From assembly GCA_025642065.1 (NCBI GenBank), contig JAODUP010000114.1, forward strand, positions 605,001-669,000: DNA of 64,000 bases. The letters run 5' to 3'. The position numbers and the translations under genes are program-made. Shown one piece after another: positions 12,552-24,968 of the stretch. How positions within the stretch are numbered: the stretch's first letter is position 1; every line of letters starts with the position of its first letter. The DNA is from Paralvinella palmiformis (Eukaryota; Annelida; Polychaeta; Terebellida; Alvinellidae). Below the pieces are notes generated by a model, which saw only the letters and a list, made by a program, of their open reading frames with translations, searched no databases and had not been told where the DNA came from.

Positions 12552-12552
<1 letters not shown>
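12434..12552. mobile_element. short MITE with ~25-bp TIRs (copy 1)
   Basis: TATAGTTAATCCGTATAATC at the left is mirrored by GATTATACAGATTAACTGTA at the right, with TA-rich flanks on both sides. A second copy with related termini is at 24637-24878. No coding capacity. It lies in the central spacer of the foldback element. Confidence 0.7.
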
Positions 12553-12584
<32 letters not shown>

Positions 12585-13104
12585 TATTACTGTTGACGTT
12601 CAGAATTTTATATGTATCTATAAAAGTTTAAACATTTTCAATATCATATAAATAAAGTTATTATTTTTAGTTAAGATTAAAATGATAAAATGATGTATTT
12701 ATAACGAGTTATAGATTTTGTCATTATATTCTAGAGATTATTAATCTATCCTATTTGAAAAAATTTGTTAATGTTTCATTTTTAAGCTGAATAATGGAAA
12801 ATGTATACGTGGCATGCTGTGAAATAGGGAGGATGCATTGACAAGACACGGGGTTTGCAATGTTTAATGGTCAAGACTTGTACACTATAGTGGCGCCTTA
12901 CTTGTTGAGATAAAGTATTCAGAACACGTGTACCAAATACCCCCCTTTTGGGTGTCAGTTAGTGTCAGCTGGTCAACATTTCACTGAACCATACTGACAA
13001 CAACATGCAAGTTTGATAACAGTAACAACAACTTCAACAACAACACCGGGGTAACAACTGATTTACCAAGAAATTTTCGAATGCTTCAATTGAAACGAGT
13101 TAGT

Positions 13105-13537
13105 GGAAAACCCTGAAAATCATTACGAACCCTGCTTTGAAACACTAAAAGAGTTCGTTATGATAATAAATATTTTGTCCAAACCAAGTAGGTAGTTTTA
13201 ACAAAAGTTTTGGAAGTTGATATGACTAATGTCTAATCGAAAATATAAGATAATAATTTCAAAATATACTGAAGATATTTCCTAGTTCATATAGTAAATG
13301 TTGTTTGCTAATGCCTTGAAAGCTTGGTAAGTAGTAATAGCTAATACCTTCAAAACTTGATATATCGGTTGATGCAAATTACCAGAACAACTGAATTTGA
13401 TGTAGTAGTGTAAAGGAAAAATCAACCTTCCTTATTATTAATATAATTTTTACTATTATTGTTGGTTGAATGTCGGAGCAGCTGATTATTTCAGATTTAG
13501 TTACCGAAATGTGAATGGCATTTCACGTGTCGGACAC
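13105..13537 (-). repeat. right arm of the foldback element
   Basis: Reverse complement of the left arm. Differences seen are a C/A at the AATAGTAACAATTAT site, an A/G before CATCAACC, and a one-A indel in the ACAAAAATATT run, plus end effects. Confidence 0.9.
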
Positions 13538-14335
13538 CGTCCGTCTGGTCAGTTAAAATCAGATGTGAGAAGCAAGATTTCTCTTCAAACTATTCTTGAA
13601 GACATCAATTGATACAGGATATCTGTCAGAACTTGAAAAGGCTTTCCATTACCCTGCGGCAACAACACTCCATATCTCTTAAGTAGGCTCCGGATTAATG
13701 ATAACAAGTGAACCAGTGAGTAGAGCTGTTGTAACATGGATTGACATGGATTGTCATCCGACTTCTTACTTAACGTTTAATGTCCAAGACGCACGTTAAA
13801 GTTGTTCCCTGGTCGCCATTATGTACTGTCCAACTGCTTCAGTTTGTGGATGTCTGATTGAACTATATGAGAGATGATATAATATCCCTTTTTTTTACAA
13901 AGTAAGTAACTTCATATAAATCTGGTCCTCCCCTTCCAGATGATTATTAACGGCTAATTTACACAATCTAATGATAAACTAAGACATGACAATAGACGGG
14001 CATGGAATTACTTTGAACTTCTACACACACATTATATTCAATAACGTATGCGAACATCCATTTAAAATGCCTTTTAGATGAAAAGTATTGAATTTGTATT
14101 CTTGGAATGCAAGACTCTAACATAAGCTATTCGGATGATTATCGAATAGCGAACGATTGGTTAACTATAGATATGGATGAAACATAATTAGAGCTCACAC
14201 AATGGCCAGATATTAGTTCTCAATAGATCAAACGCAATGAGATAACACGCCGAATGCCTCTAGGCCATAGTCACTACCATCGACCTAAATCACAAATAGA
14301 ATACTAAAATCGTGTATACTGAGAACTGGAGATGA
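13538..14335. repeat. right flank of duplicated block A
   Basis: The part from about 14010 to 14335 resembles 16500-16810: both share CATCCATTTAAAATG-type sequence, TTGTATTCTTGGAATGCA-type sequence and GACCTAAATCA. Sequence 13538-14000 has no counterpart in block B. No coding signal. Confidence 0.6.
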
Positions 14336-14900
14336 AGAGATGATAATAATAATGATTTCAAAACTTCTATAGTGCCAATATCCTCGAAAGGAATCGAGAC
14401 CAGGGGCGCACCTAGTGGAGGGGTTGAGGAAACTCATAGTCCGGGTACAATACAAAGTTCATCAACAACGATCAAATGGATAGCAAACTTAGGAAGGATA
14501 AGCGAGTCTGAAAAAGTGGGTTTTCAAATGGTGACGGAAAGAAAAGTGGTATTTGATGACTTAACATGTTCAGAGAGTGAATTCCAAAGAGTTGCGACAG
14601 CAACTGAAAAAGCACGAGTCCCAGTATGAGTTTTAACCCTGGGAACAGACAACAAGTGAAAACCAGACGAACGGAGTTCTATGGGCTTGGGTGCTAAAGA
14701 AAGCATGGAAAATAAATATGAAAGTCCCCCAAAAGAAATAGTTTGATAGGCAATAGTGCAGAGTTTGAAAATGATGCGAGATTGAACAGGAAGCCAGTGA
14801 AGAGATTTCAGAAGTGGGACAGAATGGGGAAACCGAGGAAATCGTGAGACAACCCTAGCTAAGCAGTTCTGAACACACTGAAGTTTTAGAATATCCTTAG
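14336..14900 (-). mobile_element. L2/CR1-like LINE, 3' fragment (family 1, copy A)
   Basis: On the minus strand this is closely similar to the LINE at 32200-33081. Both carry TTCAGAACTGCTTAGCTAGG, the C-terminal reverse-transcriptase text ending GTRAFSVAVATLWNSLSEHV, and the 3' end GAGGATATTGGC followed by a short ATT tail (plus-strand 14339-14353). It is 5' truncated, as LINE insertions usually are, and stops and frameshifts make it dead. It lies exactly at the end of the A/B block similarity. Confidence 0.85.
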
Positions 14901-15231
14901 ATGCATTTCAACCGTACAGACCCACCATCTTACTGTGAACTACATGTCATTGTTACGGGAGCCTTCTTTTCGCGCCCATGGTAGATAGCCAAATCTAAAT
15001 GGTCCAACATCTGGGTTTGCGATACAACCAGGACGATCTACAATCACCTTGATCCGGATGGTATCGAACTTCATCTTCCCAATGGTATGTCACGGAGAAT
15101 GAGTCCCGGACTGTACAACGCAACTTTTTTTATATGGTTCGGCTGTCAAATCAGCCTTCCCCAAGCGATTAAATGTGTATTTGGTGTTTGCAGTGACTTG
15201 CCACGGAGGCATCGAACACAACAATGGAGTC

Positions 15232-15425
15232 GATATGTGTATCTGTATAGTTCTTAGAACCACGTGCCGTTCAGCATGAGCCTCATCAATGGAGCTTTCA
15301 AATTCCGCCTACCAAATGGGATAACTGTAAAATGGTATCACCCAAAGTGTGTCACAAACGTCGATATACCATTAGTGTCAACATCCAGTAATATTTTCCA
15401 ATATCCGCCAACATGTTACAGTAGC
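15232..15425. repeat. dispersed repeat, copy 1
   Basis: It aligns by eye with 17285-17460: both contain ATATGTGTATCTG/ATATGTATATCTG, CCAAATGG, CGTCGAT, and TCAACAT followed by CAGTAATATTTTCCAATAT. Copy 2 follows a LINE reverse-transcriptase fragment, so this may be the 3' part of that LINE. Confidence 0.6.
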
Positions 15426-15540
15426 CACTTAATAGAGAGACTGTTGATATTTTACTTGAAGTTTATTAGAAGTAGACTGAAGTAAGACAAGAAAGGAACA
15501 ATATTTTGTTTATTACATCTCGGTGGTTTCCGTTAAGGAT

Positions 15541-15982
15541 TTACCCGTTCACATTTCGGTAATTCAATAATAATAATAATAATAATAATATTAATAATAA
15601 TAATGGTGTGTGATTTTTGTTTTACACTCAAACTGTGCTGTTTTAGTTATTCACATTTACCGCTATATCAAGTTTTGAAGGTATTAATTAATATTGTTTA
15701 TCAAGTTTTAAAGATATTAGTTAATAATGTTTACCAAATTTTAAAGGTATTAAGTAAAAATGAGTATTATTAAAAACAATTAGTTAATACTTTTATTCAA
15801 TTTTTAACAAATACTTTATAAAACGTTTGATCACACTTTAGTGATGTCAACCGACAAATCTATTTAGTAGAACAAAACGGCGTAGTTGGTTAGTGCAATA
15901 ATATTTATTATCATAACGGACTCTTAATTTTTCAAAGCAAGGATTTTGTAGAGTTTTCCGCATGCAAGTATAAAAACATGTT

Positions 15983-16032
<50 letters not shown>

Positions 16033-16810
16033 ACTATTATAATCGACATTCAGAATTTTAAATGTATCTAAAAATTATAAATGTTTTCATTATCAGATAA
16101 AATGAATTATTATTTTAAAAAAAAGACAGATTGGTGTATTTATTACGAGTTATAGCTTCTGTCTTTTGGTTTGGAGACGATTAATTTATCCTATTTGAGA
16201 AAACTAGTTAATGTTTCATAAGTAAATGGGATCTCGTAAAATGTATCATATGGAAGATGTATTAATAAGACACGGGATTTGCAATGTTTAATGGCCAAGA
16301 CTCGTACACTATAGTGGGGCGTCACTTATTGAGATATGGTAATCAGAACACGTGTGCCAAAATTTGCCCTTCTGGATGTGAGTCAGTGTCAGCAGGTCAA
16401 CATTTTACTGAACCATACTGACAACCACATACAAGTTTGATAACAGTAACAATATCATCAACAACAGCACAGTGGTAGCAAGGTATCTATAAACTTCTTA
16501 CTTTGTACATCTACAAACATCATATTCGGTAACGTACATAAACGTCCATTTAAAATAAATGCATAGCATTAAATTGTTATTCTTGGAATGCAGGACTCCC
16601 ACCGAGTAAAAGCTGATTATGTGTTTGACTATTGAACGATAGTGTAAATAGATACGAGTCAATCATAATTAGATCGAACACAATAGCGAGATACTAGTTC
16701 TCTTGATTAACTCGGACACAACTATTGCTAGATCGCGATCACTAGCATTGACCTAAATCATAACTAAAACACGAAACTTTGATACACTCAGAATTGGAAA
16801 TGAATACATC
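15541..16810 (+). repeat. duplicated block B (diverged relative of 11931-14335)
   Basis: Similarity runs in order through the left arm (15541-15960), a TA tract, the central segment (16035-16480, sharing GCAATGTTTAATGG and GTACACTATAGTGG with 12860-12900), and the flank (16495-16810). The right inverted arm present in block A is absent. Divergence is visibly higher than between the two arms of block A. Confidence 0.75.
15989..16028. repeat. (TA)n microsatellite in block B
   Basis: About 20 TA units at the position corresponding to the MITE and TA tracts in block A. Confidence 0.85.
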
Positions 16811-16971
16811 AGACATTCAACTTCACAAACGCTTCCTAGACACTTCAAAAGCAGAAGACACAATCATTAATCTATGTAATCTGTTGCAGTTAAAAGAAGA
16901 GATTAAGTACTTTCCAAACAGTTAATTAGCTAATGTTTATGTTGGTCAAATAATTTAAGTTACAAACGTTA

Positions 16972-16972
<1 letters not shown>

Positions 16973-17022
<50 letters not shown>
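16973..17022. repeat. (TA)n microsatellite
   Basis: About 24 uninterrupted TA units, directly upstream of the LINE reverse-transcriptase fragment. Confidence 0.9.
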
Positions 17023-17024
<2 letters not shown>

Positions 17025-17039
17025 CATATATTCCCTCAG

Positions 17040-17460
17040 ATGTTTTATATGTTATGCTGACGACACTCAGGTTTATTTCGCTATAATGGCAGAAGAAACT
17101 TTATTAGATGTCTCAAAGAAAATGAGCTTATCTTGAACCAGGAAAAGGCACAAAGTGTATGCTGAATCAGGAAAAGACAGAACTCATTACCTTCATACCA
17201 AAACACCAAGTGGCGGATAACCGAGGAAATTAATCCGTATGTAGGTGAGAAAACTGTCGCCGTAACAAAGACAATAAAACATGTGGTCAATATGTATATC
17301 TGCATAATTCTGAGGCTCATAAATGTAGCTTCCGAACTCCGAAGACCAAATGGCATAACCTATAAACTGACATCACCCCAAAGGATTTCAGAAAACGTCG
17401 ATTTACAATTAGAGTCAACATACAGTAATATTTTCCAATATCTGTCAACCTTTTAACAGA
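17040..17460 (+). mobile_element. L2-like LINE reverse-transcriptase fragment
   Basis: From about 17052 the plus strand reads CYADDTQVYFAI, the catalytic YxDD box of non-LTR reverse transcriptase in the form typical of L2/CR1 elements. After a frameshift, LNQEKTELITF resembles the LNPxKTE segment that follows it in this clade. Stops and frameshifts show it is dead. The last ~175 bp match the repeat at 15232-15425. Confidence 0.7.
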
Positions 17461-19500
17461 GGTTTTACGTCATGTCATCGATCACCTGAAAGACTGGAAC
17501 TTATCGGAGCATAACTACAGGACAAAAAATTCAAACAAGGTAAGTTTCCAGCTAATTATCCTCACGAACAATCCTCTCAATACGAGCAGATCAAACCTAT
17601 TATCCAATTTCGTCTTTTTCTGAGAATGTCAACGTATAAGACACGACGCCATTTCCTCTTACCAATCTCGGCCTTACAGTCAACACCTGTGGCCTTACTG
17701 GTCACCCGGGACTGTTGATATTTTACTTGAAGTTTATTAGAAGTGAACTCGGTTAATGCCAAGGTCGCGGTAAACTAATGATAACGTGCTAACCCGTCAT
17801 GCCAGTGTATCTGGAGCTATTGAACCTTCTGTTTATATTATCTCGCTATATCGGTCATCAGCTTCCATTCGCTCGAGTTATACGGATACTATACTTTTCT
17901 AAGCTAGTTTCTTGTGAGGATTCACCCGACCAGCGTCAGAAGAATATGTCCCATGACACTCTGTTCAATGGCCCTGTAGGTGACCATACACAGAGAAGCT
18001 TATATGTAGGAAAAACATGTGGAGGACTGCGATACTTCATGATACGCCTATATAATATATAATATATTTGTCACAACCTTACGGAAGAGTATTAGGGCTA
18101 CTTTCTTCTTCTATTTCTCGACTTATTATCTCGATATATCGACTTATTATCTCGATATATCGACTTATTATCTCGATATACCGACTTATGTTCTATTTAT
18201 AGAGCAATAACTAAGGGTGAGTTCCGATGGAATGGCCTCAGTGTATTTGTTCTTCACAGAAGACATTGTCTGTCAGTAATTACAGCAACCAATAAATAAT
18301 TGAATGTTTAACGCTGATACACGGACGTTGGCAGGTTCAAGTAAATAACCAAAACGATAAAATCTGGAGAGAAATACAGGATGTAACCTAAATATTGTTA
18401 ATACACGTTTTATTGGTGCCAATGGGAGTCTTGGGGGTTGGAATGATACAATCTCCTGTTGGTGTACAACAGTGATCTGTTTCTGGACATGAAATTCTCA
18501 GGTCTTAATATATTCAACGCTTGCGCTTTCGCTGCTTGCGTTAGTGAATTTACCGTCAATGTAATAGTATCCTTTACCACATGTTCAGGTCATCCCAAGA
18601 TGAAATAACGTTTCCACAACAATATATTCATAGTTGCATGGTGCAATAGAGTAATCATTTGCGATACATGTTATAATGTTTCCCATCACAAAATGTAGCC
18701 ACTTCGAGAATATCACTGCGATACTTCCTTCTGAATAGTCCCAACTTCCTCGTTAATCTTTTCAGTGACCTGATGTTTTTCACATGTACGTGTATAAACG
18801 TTAAACATTTAAGTTTTTTTTGGGTTGCTGAATCCTAGACGAAAGTACAGACACAAAATGTCCCCTATGGTGCGCATTGTATGCATAAGGCCAGTCAGTC
18901 TATGAATCGAGATAATAAGTCAGGAAATAGAAAAATAATATTTTTGCCGGTCGCTCTAATACTCTTCAGTACAACCCACCCTGAGTATTACAAACGTTTC
19001 AGCATACATTTGAACTTGCCGCTGTTTCTCTTACATAAGCTACTAGTGATTACATGGAATTTGCTTTAAACCATATTTCTTAGGGAACTGTGGCAGAAAT
19101 ACGTGTGGAACTCAACCCCACGTCACACTCCGGATCCACCAATAACACCACATCTCATAATGACAAGCAGTGTCAGCACTGTAGTTGTTTTGTTTATAAT
19201 CCCGTTATACCTAATATACAGATCTACTTTTATTAACCGCGTTCCTTAGCTACTTTATGAGAAGAGTTGGTACATTTAGTGACTTCTTTCATCTTTGACT
19301 TGTCTAGATCACCTTGTTACGGGTTATTGGAGTTCAGAAGTGTTTATCCCGAATAAATATATCTTTTTGATGAATCTGATGATGATGATTGGCTAATTCT
19401 CCTAAAACTGGATGCCGCTGTAGTGTTTTAGCTTCTGTGTAGATAATACGTTTTGCAGCATATTGCCTTCTCATCGATTGAGTCAGCGTGATAAAGGTGG
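17461..19500. other. intergenic, no gene seen
   Basis: Apart from the 21-bp tandem repeat at 18119-18189, I see no recognisable domains. The open frame at 17799-18062 has no motif I can name. Confidence 0.5.
18119..18189. repeat. 21-bp tandem repeat
   Basis: About 3.3 copies of ACTTATTATCTCGATATATCG (variants differ only at the end). Each unit contains the palindrome CGATATATCG, so each can form a small hairpin. Confidence 0.85.
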
Positions 19501-19519
19501 AACTTACGAATTGTGCTAA

Positions 19520-20620
19520 ATCACTAGATATGGATAAGAATTGGGCTTCTCAGAACGTACTGACAGTCTTTCGCAAACCATGTAAGTCTAGTCATAGGAT
19601 CGTCTCCGCAGAGAAGATAGGAAGACCTTTTCAGAAACTCTCTGATATCAATCTCTGTAAGAGGTTCAAAGGTATTCGCTATGAAGATACAGGACCATTC
19701 TACCAATTGGAGAACATCAGATAAGGTGTTGTAGGAAAACTCATTATGTTTTAACAGACGTCATGAAAACATTAGACCACATCTTTGTCTGAATGTTATT
19801 ATGAAGGACAGTCTAATTTTTATCTAGTACTTTATTCACTACACTGAAAACAGCCATTTGGTTTCCCTTTGTATGCTTTGATCTTATTTTTGTGATACTC
19901 TGATTTGGTAGAGGCAAGGGTATTTCTAGCGTGGATTTTACTAACCTTGAACATTTCATAACGAAAATACAAACTGGTCCTGATCCAAAGCCGTTTACTA
20001 TATCTTCTGGGTTTGTTTGCAGCCTGAACGATGGAAGTACTAGACAGACTTTTGGCATTTCTTCTATTTTTAGAGATACCTATTCATCTACAAGGTCCCT
20101 TAATTTTCAGTAATAGAGATCCAGTATCATACGGTGGATCCAGTACTAGAGAAAAGATATCCAGATCAGGAAGAACATCATCCTTGTCAATTGAGCTGTA
20201 TTTCTTCTATGAAATAACCTCAGCTTAAAAGAAGATTGCTTCAGTAAATTATTAAAGAAATAACAAGACAGCATGGAAGGCCTAGACAGCAACCCTGATC
20301 AAATTGTCATCTTTACAGGAGATGACAAAATCTAAGATGTGACGGTGTCTATTTGTGCGTTGTTGTACATGTTGCCCGAGTTTGGCCGACCTAATAATGT
20401 TAGCCAGATGTTTGATACATGTATGCACATTAATTAAAATTCCAAAAGGTCAACTCATGGACACAGAATGTAGCGAGAGAGTGTAAAAACTCCAACAATT
20501 CTTTGAAGAAATGTCCAGCTTTCAGAACAGTTTTCTTAGTTGGCTTTAGATAATGGCAAAAACGAACACTTATCAGCCCCGTCCGCTATAGAAGAGTCAG
20601 TCGTTAACATCTAAAGAGTT
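19520..20620 (-). pseudogene. degraded L2/CR1-like LINE ORF2 (region between endonuclease and RT)
   Basis: In changing frames the minus strand reads in order: FFKELLEFLHSL (C-terminal part of the endonuclease), SEYHKNKIKAYKGNQ followed by AVFSVVNKVLDK, then FEPLTEIDIREFL. Later residues resemble the SxxCxxDPMTRLTW stretch just before the RT fingers. I recognise these as the inter-domain text of L2/CR1 ORF2 proteins. Many stops and frameshifts are present. Short open frames on the opposite strand are shadows. Confidence 0.65.
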
Positions 20621-20639
20621 GTCCCGAAATGGATCTCAC

Positions 20640-21048
20640 GTTTCAAAGAATCACAAAGAGAATTTCTGAACGTTTTTGCGAGTCCGGGCTGCATAATCGA
20701 ACGAATATCCATCAAGATTCAGAAAATCAACAATTGTTTGGTCTGAAACATAAATAGTCAGTCACGTTTTCGCAACAATAAGAGCATCAACATTCAGATT
20801 TTTCCTAACATTAGTTAGCTTGTAACATTTATTAAATATAGGCTGACAATATTTGATATCAATAACTATATTTTATTCGCTTGCATCCACGCCATTGAAA
20901 AGCGTTCTTAGTATTAGATTCAATCTCGGCTTTGGATGTTTTGCATACGTGGACGTTTTAATAAATATATGGCCTTACCGCCTTGGGGTGGTCAGGTATG
21001 TAATTGATAATATAATTCACATTTAGTGCCTTATTATACACAGCTAAA

Positions 21049-21093
<45 letters not shown>

Positions 21094-21829
21094 CATACAT
21101 TATTATTATTATTATCAGTATTATTATTATTGTTATTATTATTTATATTACTATGATTATCAGCAGAAACAACATAACTATTACTATTAGTATTACTAAA
21201 ATGAATATCCTTACTATATACTAGTTAAAATAAGATAGTTATATATATATGTGCGTGCGTGTGTGTGTGTGTGTGTGTGCGTGCGTGCGTGTGTGCGTGC
21301 GTGTGTGTGTGTGTGAAGAAACTGGAGGCGCTAGTAGAAGTGCTATACTTTTATTCAAAAAGACATATACAGACAATATTATGAAAAAATGTAAGCAAGA
21401 AATACGCATTCAGACAAAAATGTCAAACACAGCAAATAGTTTTCATGGATTGTTATATAACAAATATATATGTTTTCATGGAGGTTGAAGTTATAGATTA
21501 AAAACCCAACTAGTTAAAATTACTTATTCTTATTGTTCAAATTGCTACTCATATTACATGTACATAAACATATAATGCAAATAAAACAAACAGGACGTGT
21601 GATTGATATCACTCTTAACACATTATAATGATATGGAATGATGTGCTACATGTATAAGATAAATCATTCTAATAATGTGTAGTGCTGTGTTATATGTATA
21701 TACTTTAACAAGAAACAATGAATATTAACTGCGTTAAATGTTAGGTAGGCCACTATATTGCTATATTGATAGTGAGATTATGAGGTATCAATCAACTCAT
21801 TTATCGAAATATGATCTATAATATAACAA

Positions 21830-21868
<39 letters not shown>

Positions 21869-22600
21869 AATAATGAATCTACTAGCAATATTTTACTATT
21901 AATAACTGAAGAGAGTGACTATATATAATAATAAAGCTCTGTCTTCTTACTTAAGTTATACCAGAACAAAACTACGATAACGATGTTAAACAAACACAGA
22001 GCTAACGATATCTAAAACAAAAAGAAACGTCATCACCTTTTTATATGTTTCTACTAGAACAAGAGACATTACATGTATATAAATCGAAATATTAATTAAC
22101 AATTTCCTTTCATTCCTAAAAACGGCTGAATTCATAGGAATAGTAAATATGCTATGTAATATCCATATCATCATATAGCATACGCTCGACGTAGTTGCCG
22201 AATATAGGATATCCATGGACAGTTGGTAAGATTACAATACGAGCTAAGGTAATAACATATCGATTAATGTCATGTACTGAAAACTTATCAGCCTTATCTT
22301 TAGCAAAACCCACCACCTGAGTACACCTCGTCGTAAAGCGAGTATTTACACCAATTGATTATACGTGCACAAAAATACGCTTTGTAATGATTTATATTTG
22401 TCTGTGTTTGCTCTAATCAGATGGTAACCGGTTTGGGTATTTTGTGAAGTTTAATTCCCGCATAAAATATAGTTTCTATTCTATTAACAAAATTATGAAA
22501 ATCGATTGCCAGATTCGATAATATGATTATGCGTCTAGTAGCAATGACCAAATAATAATTTGGAGAAAAACATTTGGAAATAAAATCAGTCACCAAAATG
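20640..22600. other. AT-rich intergenic with microsatellites
   Basis: Contains CA/TA tracts (21049-21092), ATT runs (21100-21145), a TG-rich tract (21249-21314) and a TA tract (21832-21864). No gene or transposon domain seen. It lies on the 3' side of the glycosyltransferase gene and presumably includes its 3' UTR. Confidence 0.55.
21249..21314. repeat. (TG)n-rich microsatellite with CG interruptions
   Basis: Alternating TG with regular CG dinucleotides over about 65 bp, another long alternating purine-pyrimidine tract. Confidence 0.9.
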
Positions 22601-22659
22601 GTTATATATTCAAGAACGCTATCCGTCGTTTATAAGTTATAAGATCTCGGAGTTGAAAA

Positions 22660-23745
22660 TCATTCGGTTATGTCTATTTTACGGGAAACGGTTCCGTCGA
22701 ATTCATGTAAGGGGAGACGAGAAGGAATTTGTTCAAAACTGGAATTCCAATTTAAAAGAAGTTGATTTGATCTGTCAACACTTTCTCTTTTACCAAAATG
22801 TAAACCGGCTTCCCTTCGATTTCCTTCAAGCAAAGTATTTTTCCGACCTGTAAATTTCTTTAGATTCGAGAAAACCGTGTAAAGCTCGGTTCTGTTATAG
22901 AAATATATGGCCCATATTTCCCACATCGAATCTGCTCTTCCGTGTTTATCAAAATTCTTGAACCAGTTATTGATCGCCAAACCCGGCATATACGGCTTGA
23001 ACGTTTTGTTCTTACGCATTTCGTGAAACCAATCCTGAAAGTTTCGCCATTCGTTCGGTTTGGGAGAGAATCCCCAAGTTCCAAAAAGACGATAAATAAA
23101 GACGTTATCTGTCTTTGGCGTGTTGGTCACAGGTCTTATCCTATCTTTAACGTAATTAACATTTTCCGTCTGTATTGTATATCCTCCAATATTTGGAACT
23201 GTCCTGAAATGGGAATCCACCATTTTCAGCCATTTGTAGGTCAGAGGTGAAATATCAATGTCATCTTCTAGAATTAATGCTATCTCACGCGTGTTCTCAC
23301 GAGGTCTCCAAGTATCCACCCATTGGCCAATTATATAAGCATTCCTTTGTTGGACGTGCACACAAACCTGTCCCAGTGTCCACTTTCGCTGGAATAGTTG
23401 AGATATATCCAACGTTTGTCTATCCACTTTGCCGTCTTTCGATCTGTCAATCCAGATATCAACGCCTACCTTTTGTCCTAGAGTGTCCAACTTAGCTACG
23501 TGAGAAAGACACTTCCTCAGAGAATCCGGACGATTGAAGGTCAAAACAATTATCCTAAAATCTAATTCATCTGGATACTGACATGGTACGCCTGTCACAC
23601 AGTTAGTGGCACACACATATCCCGTTTCGCCGATGTTAGAAACCGTCGTATCTGAGTTATATATCACAAAGAATACGAAGTTTGCGAAGATGATGCAACA
23701 TAAAAAGAGAATTGCTGCTAAACTCACTTTGGCGGCGCTCAACAT
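22660..23745 (-). CDS. type II membrane glycosyltransferase-like protein (GT-A fold)
   Basis: An uninterrupted frame of 361 codons runs from ATG at 23743-23745 to TGA at 22660-22662. Residues ~7-29 are a hydrophobic signal anchor after a short N-terminus, typical of Golgi glycosyltransferases. Residues ~63-73 read FRIIVLTFNRP, the start of a GT-A nucleotide-sugar domain. LILEDDIDIS at ~157-166 supplies an acidic EDD motif that would coordinate metal and nucleotide sugar. NRT and NSS are possible N-glycosylation sites. Family text resembles GT2/MGAT1-type folds, but donor and acceptor cannot be told. The frame stays open without a Met to about 23890, so an upstream exon is possible. It appears intact and intronless within the domain. 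Confidence 0.8.
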   Translation of the reverse strand: MLSAAKVSLAAILFLCCIIFANFVFFVIYNSDTTVSNIGETGYVCATNCVTGVPCQYPDELDFRIIVLTFNRPDSLRKCLSHVAKLDTLGQKVGVDIWIDRSKDGKVDRQTLDISQLFQRKWTLGQVCVHVQQRNAYIIGQWVDTWRPRENTREIALILEDDIDISPLTYKWLKMVDSHFRTVPNIGGYTIQTENVNYVKDRIRPVTNTPKTDNVFIYRLFGTWGFSPKPNEWRNFQDWFHEMRKNKTFKPYMPGLAINNWFKNFDKHGRADSMWEIWAIYFYNRTELYTVFSNLKKFTGRKNTLLEGNRREAGLHFGKRESVDRSNQLLLNWNSSFEQIPSRLPLHEFDGTVSRKIDITE

Positions 23746-24630
23746 GATGTCAGCATAGGACTGAGGTAATGCTTTATAACGGGCCTTAATCTTCGAACGA
23801 TGTATCCAGGTATTCCACAATATCGAGACGCGACAGTGTTTACGTTTTGTCTTATTCGGGTAGGTTCTCTCCGACTGACGTAAACCTATTCAAACGATAA
23901 AAAACATTCCAGCTATTATTTCGGGGTATCATAAGCGCTATGCCGTTCAAAATTAGCATTATATATCGCAGTCGAGTTAAGATAAGAACCATATAATACT
24001 TATCGTATCTGAAACACGTGCTGATACCTTTCGACAAAATACGAATCAACTCAGAATTCAAGTGTTTAAATTTCTTCTTAAAGTCATCTTACCAAGGATA
24101 TGTCATTTACTCTCTTTTTGTTTACACACACTAAGCTTAGCTTTGAGCCTCCTCGTTTGTTATGATATAAGTGCAAAACAAACAACGGAAGTGACATGAC
24201 AAATAATAACCTGTACAAAATGCAAGAGATGATCGATCGACTTTCTTTCAATATTATGTCAATATCAGTGAGTGTGTTAATCAGTGGCTGCGGCATTCGT
24301 ACTCACTTTGAACCAGTTGGCTGCAGGTTTACTGCGCCAATAATTGGTATCTTTGTACATCTGCAAATCATGCTCATGTAAATAATCTAAAACAAATAAT
24401 CATGTTTTATTCAAGCCAAGATGTTGCTAAAATATTTGGTTAATAATATCACCATTCTTATAGAAAACGTCACAGAGAGGTTCACTGAATAATACGACAT
24501 ACATATATAAAGATATGAACATATACCAACATATAAATGGGTTATTTATTATTATTATTATTATTATTTACATAAGCATTTAGCTAAATATAGGCCCCCA
24601 TTAAGGCCTACTTTTAATAATATCTTTTAA
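23746..24630. other. 5' flank of the glycosyltransferase gene
   Basis: On the minus strand the frame continues open from 23746 to about 23890 without ATG, and a possible acceptor TTTACGTCAG lies at about 23876-23885. Beyond that the sequence is AT-rich, with an ATT run at 24546-24568. No distinct promoter motif could be assigned. Confidence 0.4.
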
Positions 24631-24636
24631 TATATC

Positions 24637-24968
<332 letters not shown>

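Larger units (their letters stand above)
11931..13537. mobile_element. foldback (long inverted repeat) element
   Basis: The left arm at 11931-12365 and right arm at 13105-13537 are near-perfect reverse complements: by eye only about three differences over roughly 434 bp. They flank a ~740-bp centre. The outer boundary is the shared GTGTCCGACACG, and similarity stops sharply outside it. No transposase is encoded. The structure fits a foldback or long-TIR non-autonomous transposon, or a recent inverted duplication. The centre and left arm have a diverged relative at 15541-16480 that lacks the right arm. Confidence 0.85.

Noticed and set aside
19488..20228. Plus-strand open frames at 19488-20228
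   Set aside because: The minus strand carries LINE ORF2 text over the same stretch; the plus frames are shadows.
23746..23820. Extension of the glycosyltransferase to 23820
   Set aside because: That codon is TTG on the minus strand; the first ATG in frame is at 23743-23745. An upstream spliced exon remains possible.
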